From assembly GCF_030865425.1 (NCBI RefSeq), contig NZ_JAVFCB010000004.1, positions 124,001 to 188,000 of the forward strand: DNA of 64,000 nucleotides. Reading direction: 5' to 3'. The DNA is from Microbacterium capsulatum. Its GTDB lineage: Bacteria; Actinomycetota; Actinomycetes; Actinomycetales; Microbacteriaceae. A program made the translations under genes and the position numbers. Within the stretch, counting starts at the first letter, position 1, and each line of letters opens with the position of its first letter. Shown piece by piece: positions 34,963-46,900 of the stretch. The notes under the pieces were generated by a model. The model saw only the letters and a list, made by a program, of their open reading frames with translations. It made no database searches and was not told where the DNA came from.

Positions 34963-37900
34963 GTCCCGCTGCCGACCGCGTCGGCATCCGTCGTGACCAC
35001 GCCGGCGCCGGCCGTGCCGGCCGCGACCCTGGCCCTGTACCGCGCGAACGGTCGGGCCCGGCTCGACGGCATGGTCGCCCAGCAGGAGTTCGCGGCGTAC
35101 GCGGACGCGTTGAGCGCATACCTCGCCGAGAAGGCCGCATACGACGCCGCGGTGGCTCAGGCTCAGGCTCAGGCTCAGGCCCAGGCCCAGGCGGAGGCCG
35201 CGAGTCAGGCCGCGGCCGCGGCTTCCGCGGCGACGACCGGCACCGTCTCGGTGTCGTCGGGGGACCCCGGAACGGTCGTGACCGTGATCCCCGGCACGTC
35301 GACGCCGGCGGCGACGGATCCGACCCCGACGCCGCAGGGCCAGAGCTCGCAGATGCACTGCGTGCGCAGCGCCGACGGGAACTCCGTCACGTGCTCCTCG
35401 GGCACGCCGTCCACGGGAACGGCGGCCTCGACCGGCAGCGGCTCGACCGGCTCGGGTTCGACGGGCTCTGGTTCGACCGGGACGGGTTCGACCGGGACGG
35501 GTTCGACCGGGACGGGATCGACCGGGACCGGGACGACGGGCTCGGGTTCGACGGGCTCGGGTTCGACGGGCTCGGGATCGACCGGGTCCGGGTCGACGGG
35601 CACGGGATCGACCGGGACCGGGTCGACGGGCACGGGTTCGACCGGCAGCGGGACGACCGGTACGGGATCGACCGGTACGGGATCGACCGGCAGCGGGACC
35701 ACCGGCACGGGATCGACCGGCACCACCGGCACGGGATCCGGCAGCACGGGGACCTCGCCGTCGCCGCTCATGGCCGCCTCGGCACCGGCCACCCCGGTCG
35801 CCGCCCCGGCGGTGCTCACCCAGGCGCAGCTCGACGCGGCGGTCGCGCAGGCGAAGTCCGAGTGGCTGGCCGTCGACCCGAACGCGGACTTCTCCGGATT
35901 CAGCGCCTCGGTCGGAGACCTGGGTGCCGGCTGGCTCGGCAGCGAGAACTCCGGATCCGTCGTCATCGACGCGCACGCCGCCGGCTGGGGCTGGGACGTG
36001 ACATTCCCGAACGACCCGGCCTCCGCGCACATGAACCTGCTCACGGTGGTCCGGCACGAGCTCGGCCACGTGCTCGGCCTCGGGCACACGCCCGGCACCG
36101 TGATGACTCCGACGCTCTCGGCGGGTCAGTCCTACGGCGTCGACGCCTCGCTGCTGCCGGCGCCTGCTCCGGCACCCGCACCCGCACCGGCCCCTGCTCC
36201 CGCGCCGGCGACCACCACGACGACGCCGGCGCCGACCGCATCGGCCCCCGCGGCCACGACCCCGGCCCCGACGAGCGGAACCGCCGGATCCGCGCCGGCG
36301 GCGAGCACGGCTCCGACCGCACCGGCCCCCTCGACGGCCCCCTCGAGCACGGCCACTCCGACCGTGACGGCGCCCACCGCGGCCCCCACGACGCCGGCCC
36401 CCACGACGCCGGCCCCGACCACGGCACCGTCCTCGCCGACCCCGACCACGTCCTCGCCGACCGCCCCGTCGGCGCCGAACCCCGCCCCCACCACCTGGGT
36501 CGTGCAGCTGCCGGTCGGCACCGGAACCCTCGCGTTCCGCACCGACGGCACCGTCACGTTCGCCACCGCATCGGGTACGGTCTCGCGGACCTACACCGGC
36601 CTGACCGAGATCGACGTCCAGGGCGGCCACGACGACACGCTGGTCGTCGACCGCGGCACCGCGAACCCGGCGCTCACCGTCCGCTTCGACGGCGGCACGG
36701 GATACAACACCCTGAACTTCGCGGGCACCGCGGCGAACACCGCCTCCCGGCCCGTGGACGCGCACTCGGGCACGGTCGTGCTCGACGCCACCACGGTGAT
36801 CTACTCGCGCATCGCGCCGATGAGCGTCAGCGGCAGCTCCGATGTCACCGTCGACTTCGGCAGCGGCGACGCCACCTGCACACTGTCCCCGTCCACGACG
36901 GCCGGCAGCCTGAACATGAACTGCCCCGGATCGGCCGAGGTCACCGACTTCGCGACCCCGACGAGCTCGCTGACGATCACGGGCACCGGCAACGACGTGC
37001 TGCACCTGGCGGGCGCGCTCAACCTCGCCGCCGCCAAGCTGAACGTCGTGTTCCGGCAGATCCTGTTCGACAGCGGCATGTCCCTCACTGCGGGCGACGT
37101 CTCCCTGACCGCCTCGCAGACCGTCACCGGCGGGGTGCTGTCGAACGCCGTCTCCTGTGCCGTGAACGGCACGCCGGCGACCCACTGCGCGAACACCGCG
37201 ATCTCGTTCACGAACGCGACCGTGACCGCGAACAGCCTCTCCGCGACCGCCACGTCGACCGTCACGCCGGACTCGTTCTACGGGATCGTCGTGAGCGATC
37301 ACGCCGCGGTGACCGTGCAGGGCGGATCGATCCACACCACCGGTGCGCTCGCGCTGTCGGCCACGGCATCCGTGCCGACGTTCACCGCGAGCGAGAAGTA
37401 CACCGACAACATCATCATCGGCGCCGGAGCGACCGTGTCGATCGGCGGGGCCGCGCAGCTGAGCAGCGGGACGACCGCCGACTTCGCCTCGACCTCCGAT
37501 GTGCACGGAACCGCGAACCCGCTCGTCGACGGCGGCAAGAGCGAGGGCAGCGCCGGGGGCGACGGCAGTACGGCGCAGCAGGACGCGGCTGTCGCGACCA
37601 TCCTCGTCTTCAGCAACGCGCTGACCACGCTGACCGGCACCGCGACCCTCGCCGCCACGGGCGACGCGGCCCTGCACGCGATCAACCACGTCAACGTCGC
37701 CGCGACCGGCGACGCGAGCCCCGCATCCAGCGGCGCGGGCATCGCCGTCGTGTCGGTGAACCAGAACACGACCGCCTCGATCGATTCGGCCTCGACGACG
37801 GCGATCACGGCGGCCGACCTCACCGTCGCGGCCGACAGCGACACCGGCGCCACGGCGACCGCGCAGACCAGCCCGAAGGGCTCGACCGGCAACGACAAGA

Positions 37901-40900
37901 GCGTGAACGACCCGAGCCGCGCGAACGGTCAGGCGCAGACCGCCGACGGCCCCGCCGGTGGATCGAGCGGGAGCAGCACCGGTATCGCCGGTGCCCTCGG
38001 CGTCGTCGTGCTCACCGGCGGCACGCACGCCTTCATCGCCCCCGCGACGGGCTCCGTCACGGTCACCACGACCGGCACGCAGACCGTGCACGCCGCCTCG
38101 AAGAACGTGGACGCCGCGTCCGCGTCGGGCGGCAGCGCGGACGGATCCGGCGGGATCGGGATCGGCATCGCGGTCGATGTCGCGACCTTCTCGACGGAGG
38201 CCTACCTGAAGGGCGGCGCGACGCTGAACGGCAGCGGGGTCACCGTGGAGGCGGTCGCCCCCGGGCAGTCCCAGTACGGTGCGACCGCGCAGTCGGGAGC
38301 CGCGGGCAGCGGCTCGGTCGGCCTCGCCGGTTCGCTCGCGATCAACGTCGCGGTCGTGAAGACCCTCGCCGAGGTGCGCGGCGCCCCGACCGTCAACGCG
38401 GCGCTGACCCTGACCGGCGGCTCGAACGTGCAGGACCGTACGGACGCCAGCTCGAAGAAGGACGGCACCGGCAAGTCCATCGGCGTCGGAGCGTCGATCT
38501 CGGTCGACGTCGTCGACGACACCACCAACGCCGGGGTCACGAGCGGTGCGACCCTCTCCGGTGTGCACGCGCTGACCGTGAACGCCACGGGCACGAGCGA
38601 CAGCGGCACCACGGCGAAGAGCGGCGCGAAGGGCGGCGGCAGCCTCACGTTCACCGCAGTCGTGGCCCTCAACGTCGACAACGTCACCACGACGGCCGGG
38701 ATCGCCGACGGCGCCGACCTGCACACGACCGGCGCGATCGCCGCGCACGCGACCCAGACCGCGAAGACGGCGACCACCGCGACCGGCGCGACCGACGGCG
38801 GGAACCTCGCCATCGGCGCCTCGTTCGCGATGACCCTGGCCAAGCACCGCGTCGACTCGTCGCTCGGCCGCAACGCGGTGTCCGACAGCGGCGACGTCAG
38901 CTTCCAGGCGGACGGCACGAGCGACACGGACACCGAGGCGAGCGCGAGCACGGCGGGCACCAAGGGCGAGAAGTCCTCGAGCGACCCGAGCGGCGACACG
39001 ACCACCGTCAACGGCAAGGGCGACAGCCAGGCCTCCTTCGGGAACGGCCGGTCGAGCACCAACGGCGGCTCGGGCAGTCGCACCTCGACGCCGGCGGCGA
39101 AGTCCGGCGACGGCAGCGGAGGCAGCGGCGGCACCTCGATCACCGTCGCCGCCGCGATCGCGTTCAACATCGTCGACTCCACCTCGTCCTCGCGCCTCGC
39201 CGACGGACAGTCCGTCACGGCCACCGCGGGCCAGGTGACCCTCGGGACCACCAACACCACGCACGCGAAGGCCATCGCCACGGGAGCGGCGAGCACCGGA
39301 TCCTCGCTCACGATCGGCGCGGCCGTCGCGGTCAACCTCGTCGACATCACGAACGAGGCGACGGTCGGCGCCGGCAGCACCGTGCACGCCATGGGCCTGA
39401 CCCTCAAGGCCCTGATGAACCCCGCCCTCACGGGCGCCACGCACACGATCGACGCCGAGGCGACCGCCGGCGCGTCGAGCTCCGACGGCACGCTGGGCCT
39501 GGCCGGCGCCTTCGCGATGAACCTCCTCAACGAGAAGACCACCGCGGCGGTGTACGCGTCGCCGCTCGGCGGCGGGGGAGTGGCGATCACCGGCGGCGGC
39601 GACGTGTCGATGAGCGGCGGATCCTCGGGCAGCAGCACGACCAAGGCGGCCGCCGAGCAGTCCGGCGGCGCGACCGTCGGGATCGGCGCGTCCATCGGGC
39701 TCAACCTCGTGAACAACGACGTCTTCACCGGCTTCGACCTGAACAGCTCGGCGGCCAACGGCCCGCCGGTCACCGGCGCAGGCAAGATCACGCTGAACTC
39801 CTCGAACGCCGATGCGCTGACGAACGAGACCGATGCGGGTGGCCAGGGCGGCAAGGTGACCGTCACCCCCTCCGTCGCGGTATCGATCGCGAACGAATCG
39901 TCGAAAGCCGCCTTCGGCATGGGTCCCGCGGTGCACGCGTCCGGCGCCATCTCCGCGACGGCCACCTTCACGGGATCCGTCGACACCACCGCGAAGGGCG
40001 ACACGACGGTGGGATCCACCGCCGGCGTCGGTCTGTCCCTCGCCCTCGCCGTCGTGAACCACACCGTGGACGCGCACACCGAGCGCGATCTGTACTCGGG
40101 CGGGGCGATCACCTTCAGCGCGACCGGCAGCTCGCAGACCACGAGCCAGGCGGAGGCCTCGGCGAGCGGCGCGAAGAACGACGGCCAGGACACCAACAGC
40201 AAGGCCGACAACAACCTCGGCAACGCGAACTCGACGCAGAAGGCCAACAACGCCGACGGCAAGGACTCGGGTAAGAGCTCGACCCCGAAGACCGGCACCG
40301 CCGACGGCAAGGACAACAGCAGCTCGAGCTCGCCGTCCCTGTCCGTGGCCGCGGCGCTCGCGATCAACATCGTCACCACGGTCAGCACCGCGTACCTCGC
40401 CGACGGTCTGACGATCTCGGCCGCCGGGGTGCTCACGCTGACGAGCTCTGCGCACACGGACTCCTCCGCACACGGCAAGGGCGACACCACCGCGAAGGCG
40501 GCGGTGGGCGTCGGCGCCGGCGTCGGGGTGAACTCGGTCGACATCACGAACCGCGCCTCGACCGGCTCCGCGAACATCACCGCCACGGGTGTCGACGCCG
40601 AGGCCGGGATGACCGACATCGCGGGGACCGCCAACCACGACGTGCTGCGGCACTGGAACGGCACCTCGTGGGACATCATCGACCGTGGCAAGGACCTTCC
40701 CGGCCCGTACGCCGGAGAGTACTTCCACCTCACCGCGGACGACGGATCCAACGGCAAGGGCGTCTACCAGTACGACGGATCCGGCAGCGGCAGCTGGGGC
40801 ACCGCGGTCCTCGCCGGGGATGTGCCGGAGCAGGCCAAGCTCTCCGACTGCACGCACTCCTCGAGCCCGGCGTTCTGCGTCCTCACCGTGCCGAACGCCG

Positions 40901-43900
40901 GCCACCCGCAGGGCAGCCTGTACCGCTGGGACGGCTCGGCCTGGCAGTACGCGGGTGACGCGTCGGGCGACAAGCTGCCGACCGACGGCCCGAAGGACAA
41001 GGACTACTACCAGCTCACCGCCGACGACGGTCTCACGCACTCCGCGGGCCTGTACCGGTTCGCGTCCAGCGGGCACACGTGGACCTCGCTCGGGAACACC
41101 TTCTCGCACGGCATCGATCTGCCGGCCTCGCCGACGACCGATCAGATCTTCCAGCTCGACGAGCACGAGTTCGAGGCGCAGGCCGAGTCCGGCGCGGGCG
41201 ACTCGACGACCATCGGCGTCGCCGGATCCGTCGCGATCAACATCGTGAAGAACCGCAGCGAGGCCGTCGTCCCCGCCGGCGCATCGCTCACGCTGAGCTC
41301 GGCCGACCTGATCCTGAAGAGCCGCAGCACGGAGCGCGATGCCGCGAAGGCGACGAGCAAGGCCGAGACCGGGGACTCCGTGGGCGTCGGCGCGTCCGTC
41401 GCGCTGAACATCTTCTCCGGCCAGGATGCCGTGACCCTGCTCCCGTCCAACCGGGTGCGCTCCGAGGTCGTGGACGGTGCCACGGTCACCGGCGGCCGCA
41501 ACGTCGACATCGAGGCCAAGGGCTGGCGGCAGATCTCGACCGAGGTCGAGGCCGGCACCAAGACCAGCGGCGACAACCCGGCGATCACGCCGGCGGTCGC
41601 CCTCGTGGTGAGCAACCACGACACCGTCACCGCGCGCCTCGGCACCGGATCCGCCCTCACCGTGAGCGGCACCGTGACCGTCGCGGCCGAGCACACGAAC
41701 GAGATCGACACGTCCGGCAAGGCGGAGGCCGCGAGCAAGGACGTCGCGATCGGCGCGATCGTCGCCCTCAACGTCGTCCTCGACTGGAACACCCTCGCGG
41801 CGATCGACCGCTCGATCAGCGGCACCGCGGTCACGATCGAGGCGACCTCCGAGATGGCGGACGCGGCGAACGCCACGGCCAGCGCCCGCGGCAGCAGCGA
41901 CAGCGACAACGACTCGGACAAGAAGTCCGACCAGCAGATCAAGGACAACCCGAACACCTCGGGCGCCACCGACGGGAAGACGACCCCGAAGTCGAACGAC
42001 CAGACCACGTCGGCGAACAGCAGCTCGAGCGGCAAGACCGGCCAGAGCGGCGGCGGCACCGGGATCGCGGCCTCCATCGCCTGGAACTGGATCGAGGCGA
42101 CCAACGAGGCGCGCATCGGCGGCGGCATCACGGTGACCGCCACCGGCGGCGCCGTGAAGGTCAGCGCGTCCGACCTGACCGGCAACACGGCCAAGGCCAT
42201 CAGCACCGCGTTCGACCTCACCTCGGGCAGCACCGAGATCGGCGCCGCGGTCGGCTTCAACTACCTGAACCTGACGAACAAGGCGCACGTGCTGCAGGGC
42301 GCCACCGTGACCGGCGCCGGCGTCACCGTCGAGGCGATCACCCCCGCCGGCAAGCACGACGACTTCATCATCTGGGCGTTCGCGGCGGCGGGCGGCAAGT
42401 CCGGCACGAGCTTCGCGGCCTCGGCGGGCATCAACGTCCTGAACCTGTACACCGCGGCGCGGATCGGCCAGGGTGCGACCGTCACCTCGACCGCCGGCAT
42501 CGACGTCAACGCCCTCACCGACATGCGGCTGCTGAACCTCGCGCTCTCCGGGGCGCTGTCCACGAGCGGGAAGGGCATCGGCGGCGCGTTCGCCGTGAAC
42601 ATCCTGCCCGCGGTGAGCACGATCGCCTCCGTCTGCTCGGGCTCCGACCCGACGACCGACCCCGACTGCACGGGCTCCTCCGCCGTGACGACGCTGCAGG
42701 CGTCCGGCGCGATCGGCGTCACCGCCCACCAGACCTACGCGCCGCTCGCGCCCACCACCGGCAACAGCACGATCGACAACCACCTCCCGGCGATCTCCTC
42801 CTTCGCACTCGGTGGCGCGGTCGGCGGCGACGGACTCGCGGTGAGCGCGACCATCGTGGTCGACGTGCTCCTGTTCGACACCGAGGCGTACATCGGCGAC
42901 AGCGCGAAGGTCAACCAGACCGCGACGGGCGACTCCGGTCAGTCCGTGACCGTCTCGGCCCAGGACGACACGAACATCGTGGACGTGTCCGGAGGGCTCG
43001 CCCTGAGCGGCGGATCCGCCTCGGTCGCCGGATCCATCATCGTCCTCGTCATGACGAAGGACGTGAAGGCGCGGATCGGCGCCGGCGCGAAGGTCGCCGC
43101 GGGCGGCGGGGTCTCGGTCACCGCGACCTCGACCGAGAACCTCCTCGAGATCGTCGTCGGCGGCAGCGCCTCCGACTCGAGCGCGGCCGTCGCCGGCACC
43201 TTCGCCGTCATCGTGATCAACCCGGGCGACCACTCCACCTCGGCCACGATCGGCGACAACGCGGTCGTGCACGCCGGCGGCGACGTCGCGGTCACCGCCT
43301 CCGACACGGCCGACAAGCTCAGCATCGCCTCCGGCAACGTCGCGATCTCCACCAGCAGCGCCGGCATCGGCGCCTCCCTCGCCCTCCTCGTCCGCAACGG
43401 CGACGTCGTCGCGACGATCGGTAACAGCGCCGACATCGAGGCCGACGGCACCACCGGGCTCACCGTCTCCGCCACGCAGGTCGGCAACATCCTCCTCGTC
43501 GCGGTCGCCGGTGCCGGCGGCAACAACGCGGGAGTCGCGGGATCCGTCTCGATCGACGTGCTCACCGACGTCACCACGGCCGGCATCGGCTCCAGCACGA
43601 CGGTGAACTGCGTCGGCGTGAGCTGCACCAACTCGAGCGGCAACGCCTCTCAGGCGGTCGCCGTCACCGCCTCCGACACGACCACGATCCTCGCGCTCGC
43701 CGGTGCCGTGGCCGTCGGCGGCACGGCCGGCGTCGGCGTCGGCCTCGACGTCGAGGACCTGCACAAGACCACCTCGGCGACGATCGGATCCTCGTCCACG
43801 GTGCACGCCAACGGCGACGTCGTCGTCACCTCCACCTCGAGCGAGGACATCAAGTCCGTCTCCGCGGGCGTCTCGGCCGGAGGCACGGCCGCGGTCACCG

Positions 43901-46900
43901 TGAACGCGGCGGTGCCCGTGATCAGCGTGACGACCACGGCCGGGATCGGATCCAGTGCGAACGTCCGCGCGGGTGGCAACGTCATCGTGTCTGCCGACGA
44001 GGGCATGAGCCTGTTCGTCATCGCGGGCAACATCAGCGCCGGCGGCACGGCCGCGATCGGCGCCGGCGTCGCGGTGCCGGTCGTCACCAAGACCACGAAC
44101 GCGACGATCGGATCCTCCGCGATCGTCACCGCGCTCGGCGGCGCCACCACGCACGGCACCGTCAACACGGGGGGCTACAGCACCTCCGGCACCGATACGC
44201 GGTTCGACCCGCGCGGCTACCAGGGCGGCTACCCCGGGGGCCCGTTGCCGAACTCCCCGATGCCTCAGGGCCTCATGGTCGACGGCACCACCATCAACCT
44301 CGGTTACACCCACCACTTCGTCGAGGGCCAGCAGGTCGTCTACGACGCGGGCGGCGGCAAGCCGATCACCGGACTCTCCGACGGTGCGACCTACTTCGTG
44401 CACCTCGTGAACGGGTGCGGCACGTGCATCCAGATCCGCGGCCCGAACGCCGACTCCCCGATCATCACCGGCATGTCCCTTCCCTCCGGGATGATGAGCG
44501 AGTCGCAGCGCTTCATCCCGACGAACACCCCCGGCGCCGCCGGCGACGACGCGCCGCGCTTCAACCCGGCCACCGACCTGGGCACCGACTTCATCGTGCT
44601 CCCGTACGACCCGAAGGCCGCGGACGGCGACCCGGTCGTGTACAGCGCCGCCGGCGGCGCCCCCATCGGCGGACTCGTCGACGGCGCGACCTACTACATC
44701 GTCGACCACACGCCCACCCACTTCCAGATCGCGCGCACCAAGTGCGAGGCGACACTGAACGCCGACGACTGCAAGCACGACGGCATGGCCGTGCCCGGCG
44801 CGAAGGCGCCGATCACCTTCAGCTCCACGGGCAGCGGCCGCTCGCACAGCTTCGTCCGCTCCGGCCAGCTGCCGGGCGCCGACGCCGGCCAGACCGGTCC
44901 GCAGACGATCACGACCGGCACCTCCTCCGGGTTCTCCGGCGTCGCGGTCACCGCGACGAACAGCGACTACATCGCCTCCGTCGGCGTCTCGGCGGGAGCT
45001 GCGGGCACCGTCGCCGTCAACCTCTCCGGCTCGATCTCGGTGCTGACCGTGCACACCACGGCATCGATCGGCGACCACGCCAAGATCAATTGCGCGACCG
45101 CGGCCTGCACCGCGAACGACGGTTCGGCGGCGTCCGGCCAGTCCCTGCGGGTCGCCGCGGGCAACAACTACCGCACGCTCGGCATCGCCGCGTCCGTCGC
45201 CGTGAGCGGCACCGCCTCGGTCGGACTCTCCGCCGCGGTCCGGGTCGTCGAGCTCCACGCCGACGCGTACATCGACCACGACGCGATCGTGAACGCGAAG
45301 CACAACATCGAGGTCGTCTCGCACACGAGCGACGCGGTCATCTCGGTGAACCTCGCGGCCGCGGGCGCCACGGTCGGCGTCGCCGGCACGGTCGGTGTGA
45401 CAGTGCTGAAGACCTTCACGAACGCCTACACCGGCGACAAGGTCACGCTGCGCTCCGACGGAAACATCGCCGTCCTCGCCTCCGACGACACGTCCCTGAT
45501 CCTCGTCACCGCCTCCCTCGCCGTCGGCTGGGTCGGGGTCGGGGTGGGCGTCGACGTCGTCGTCGCGAAGAAGTCCACGCAGGCGTACCTCGGCACGAAC
45601 AACACCGTCACCGTCAAGGGCCTCGGAAACGCGTACGGCTGCGCGGGCAGCGGCGCGGCCGAGGGCGACGGCTGCGTCGACAGCGGCGCGATCGCGAACG
45701 ACCGCTTCGGCACGCAGACGGTCAACGGCCTCGCGGTGCAGGCGGGGTCGACCGAGAAGCTGTTCGGGATCGTCGCGGGTCTCGCGGCCGGGTTCGTGGG
45801 CGTCAGCGGCAACGTGGGCGTCAGCATCCTCACCGTGGGCGTGGCCGCCTACATCGACGACGGCACGACGGTGAACAAGGGATCCGGGACGATCATCGGC
45901 GGGGTCGCGTCGAACCAGAGCGTCTCCGTGACGGCGACGGATCGCCTCGACTCGCTGACCTTCGCGGGCGGTGTCGCGGGCGGCTTCGTGGGCGCCGCGG
46001 GCGGCATCGACATCGGCGTCGCGAACGTCAGCGTCACGTCCTACATCGGCGCGGCCGACGTGTGGGCGAACGGCGGCGTCGCCGTGAACGCGCTCGCCAT
46101 CAAGCACGTGTCCAGCTACGCGGTGAGCGTCGGCGGCGGATTCGTCGGCCTCGCCGGCGCGGTCTCGGTCTGGTCGATCGGCACGACGCCGACGGACCAG
46201 TACAACTCCGACGCCAACGGCCCGCAGCGCGGCGGATACTCCTCGGCGAACAGCTACACGACCGGTGACGTCGTGACGAGCTCCGGCCACACGTACGTGG
46301 CCCGCCAGAACAGCGACCCCACGAACGCACACGCACCGAGCGACACGGCGTACTGGGAGTTGTCCGACCCGAAGAGCGCCGCCACCGGCGACAGCGGCGC
46401 GACATCGGCCCAGGGGCAGGCGGACGGCGCCGCCTCGGGCAGCGGCGACGGCTGGGGCAGCGCGCTCAGCGGCACCGCGGCGCAGAAGGTCGCGACCTAC
46501 CAGGCCGGCCACGCGTACAAGAACGGCGTCATCGTCACCGACGGCAGCGGCCACTACTATCAGGCGAACGTCGCCTTCACGTCCGGCGTGTCGATCGCCG
46601 CCGACGGCACGAAGTGGACGCCGATCAACGCCCCGTACGCGAGCTACGCCTCCTCTGGCGGCGACCGCGCGAACCAGGGCCTCGCCGCCGCGTCGCCCGG
46701 CGGCTCGACCACCGCGGACACGTTCAACCCGACGGCGGGGCACCCGGCGCCGCCCGCCGGCACGTCCGCCACGATCTACGGCACCGTCCACTCGATGCAG
46801 TCCGACGTGCAGGTCTCCGCGGACGACCGCCTCGACGTGGTCGTCCTCGCGGGCGCGGCCAGCGTGGGCCTCGGCGCGCTCGGCGCCGGCATCTCGGTCC

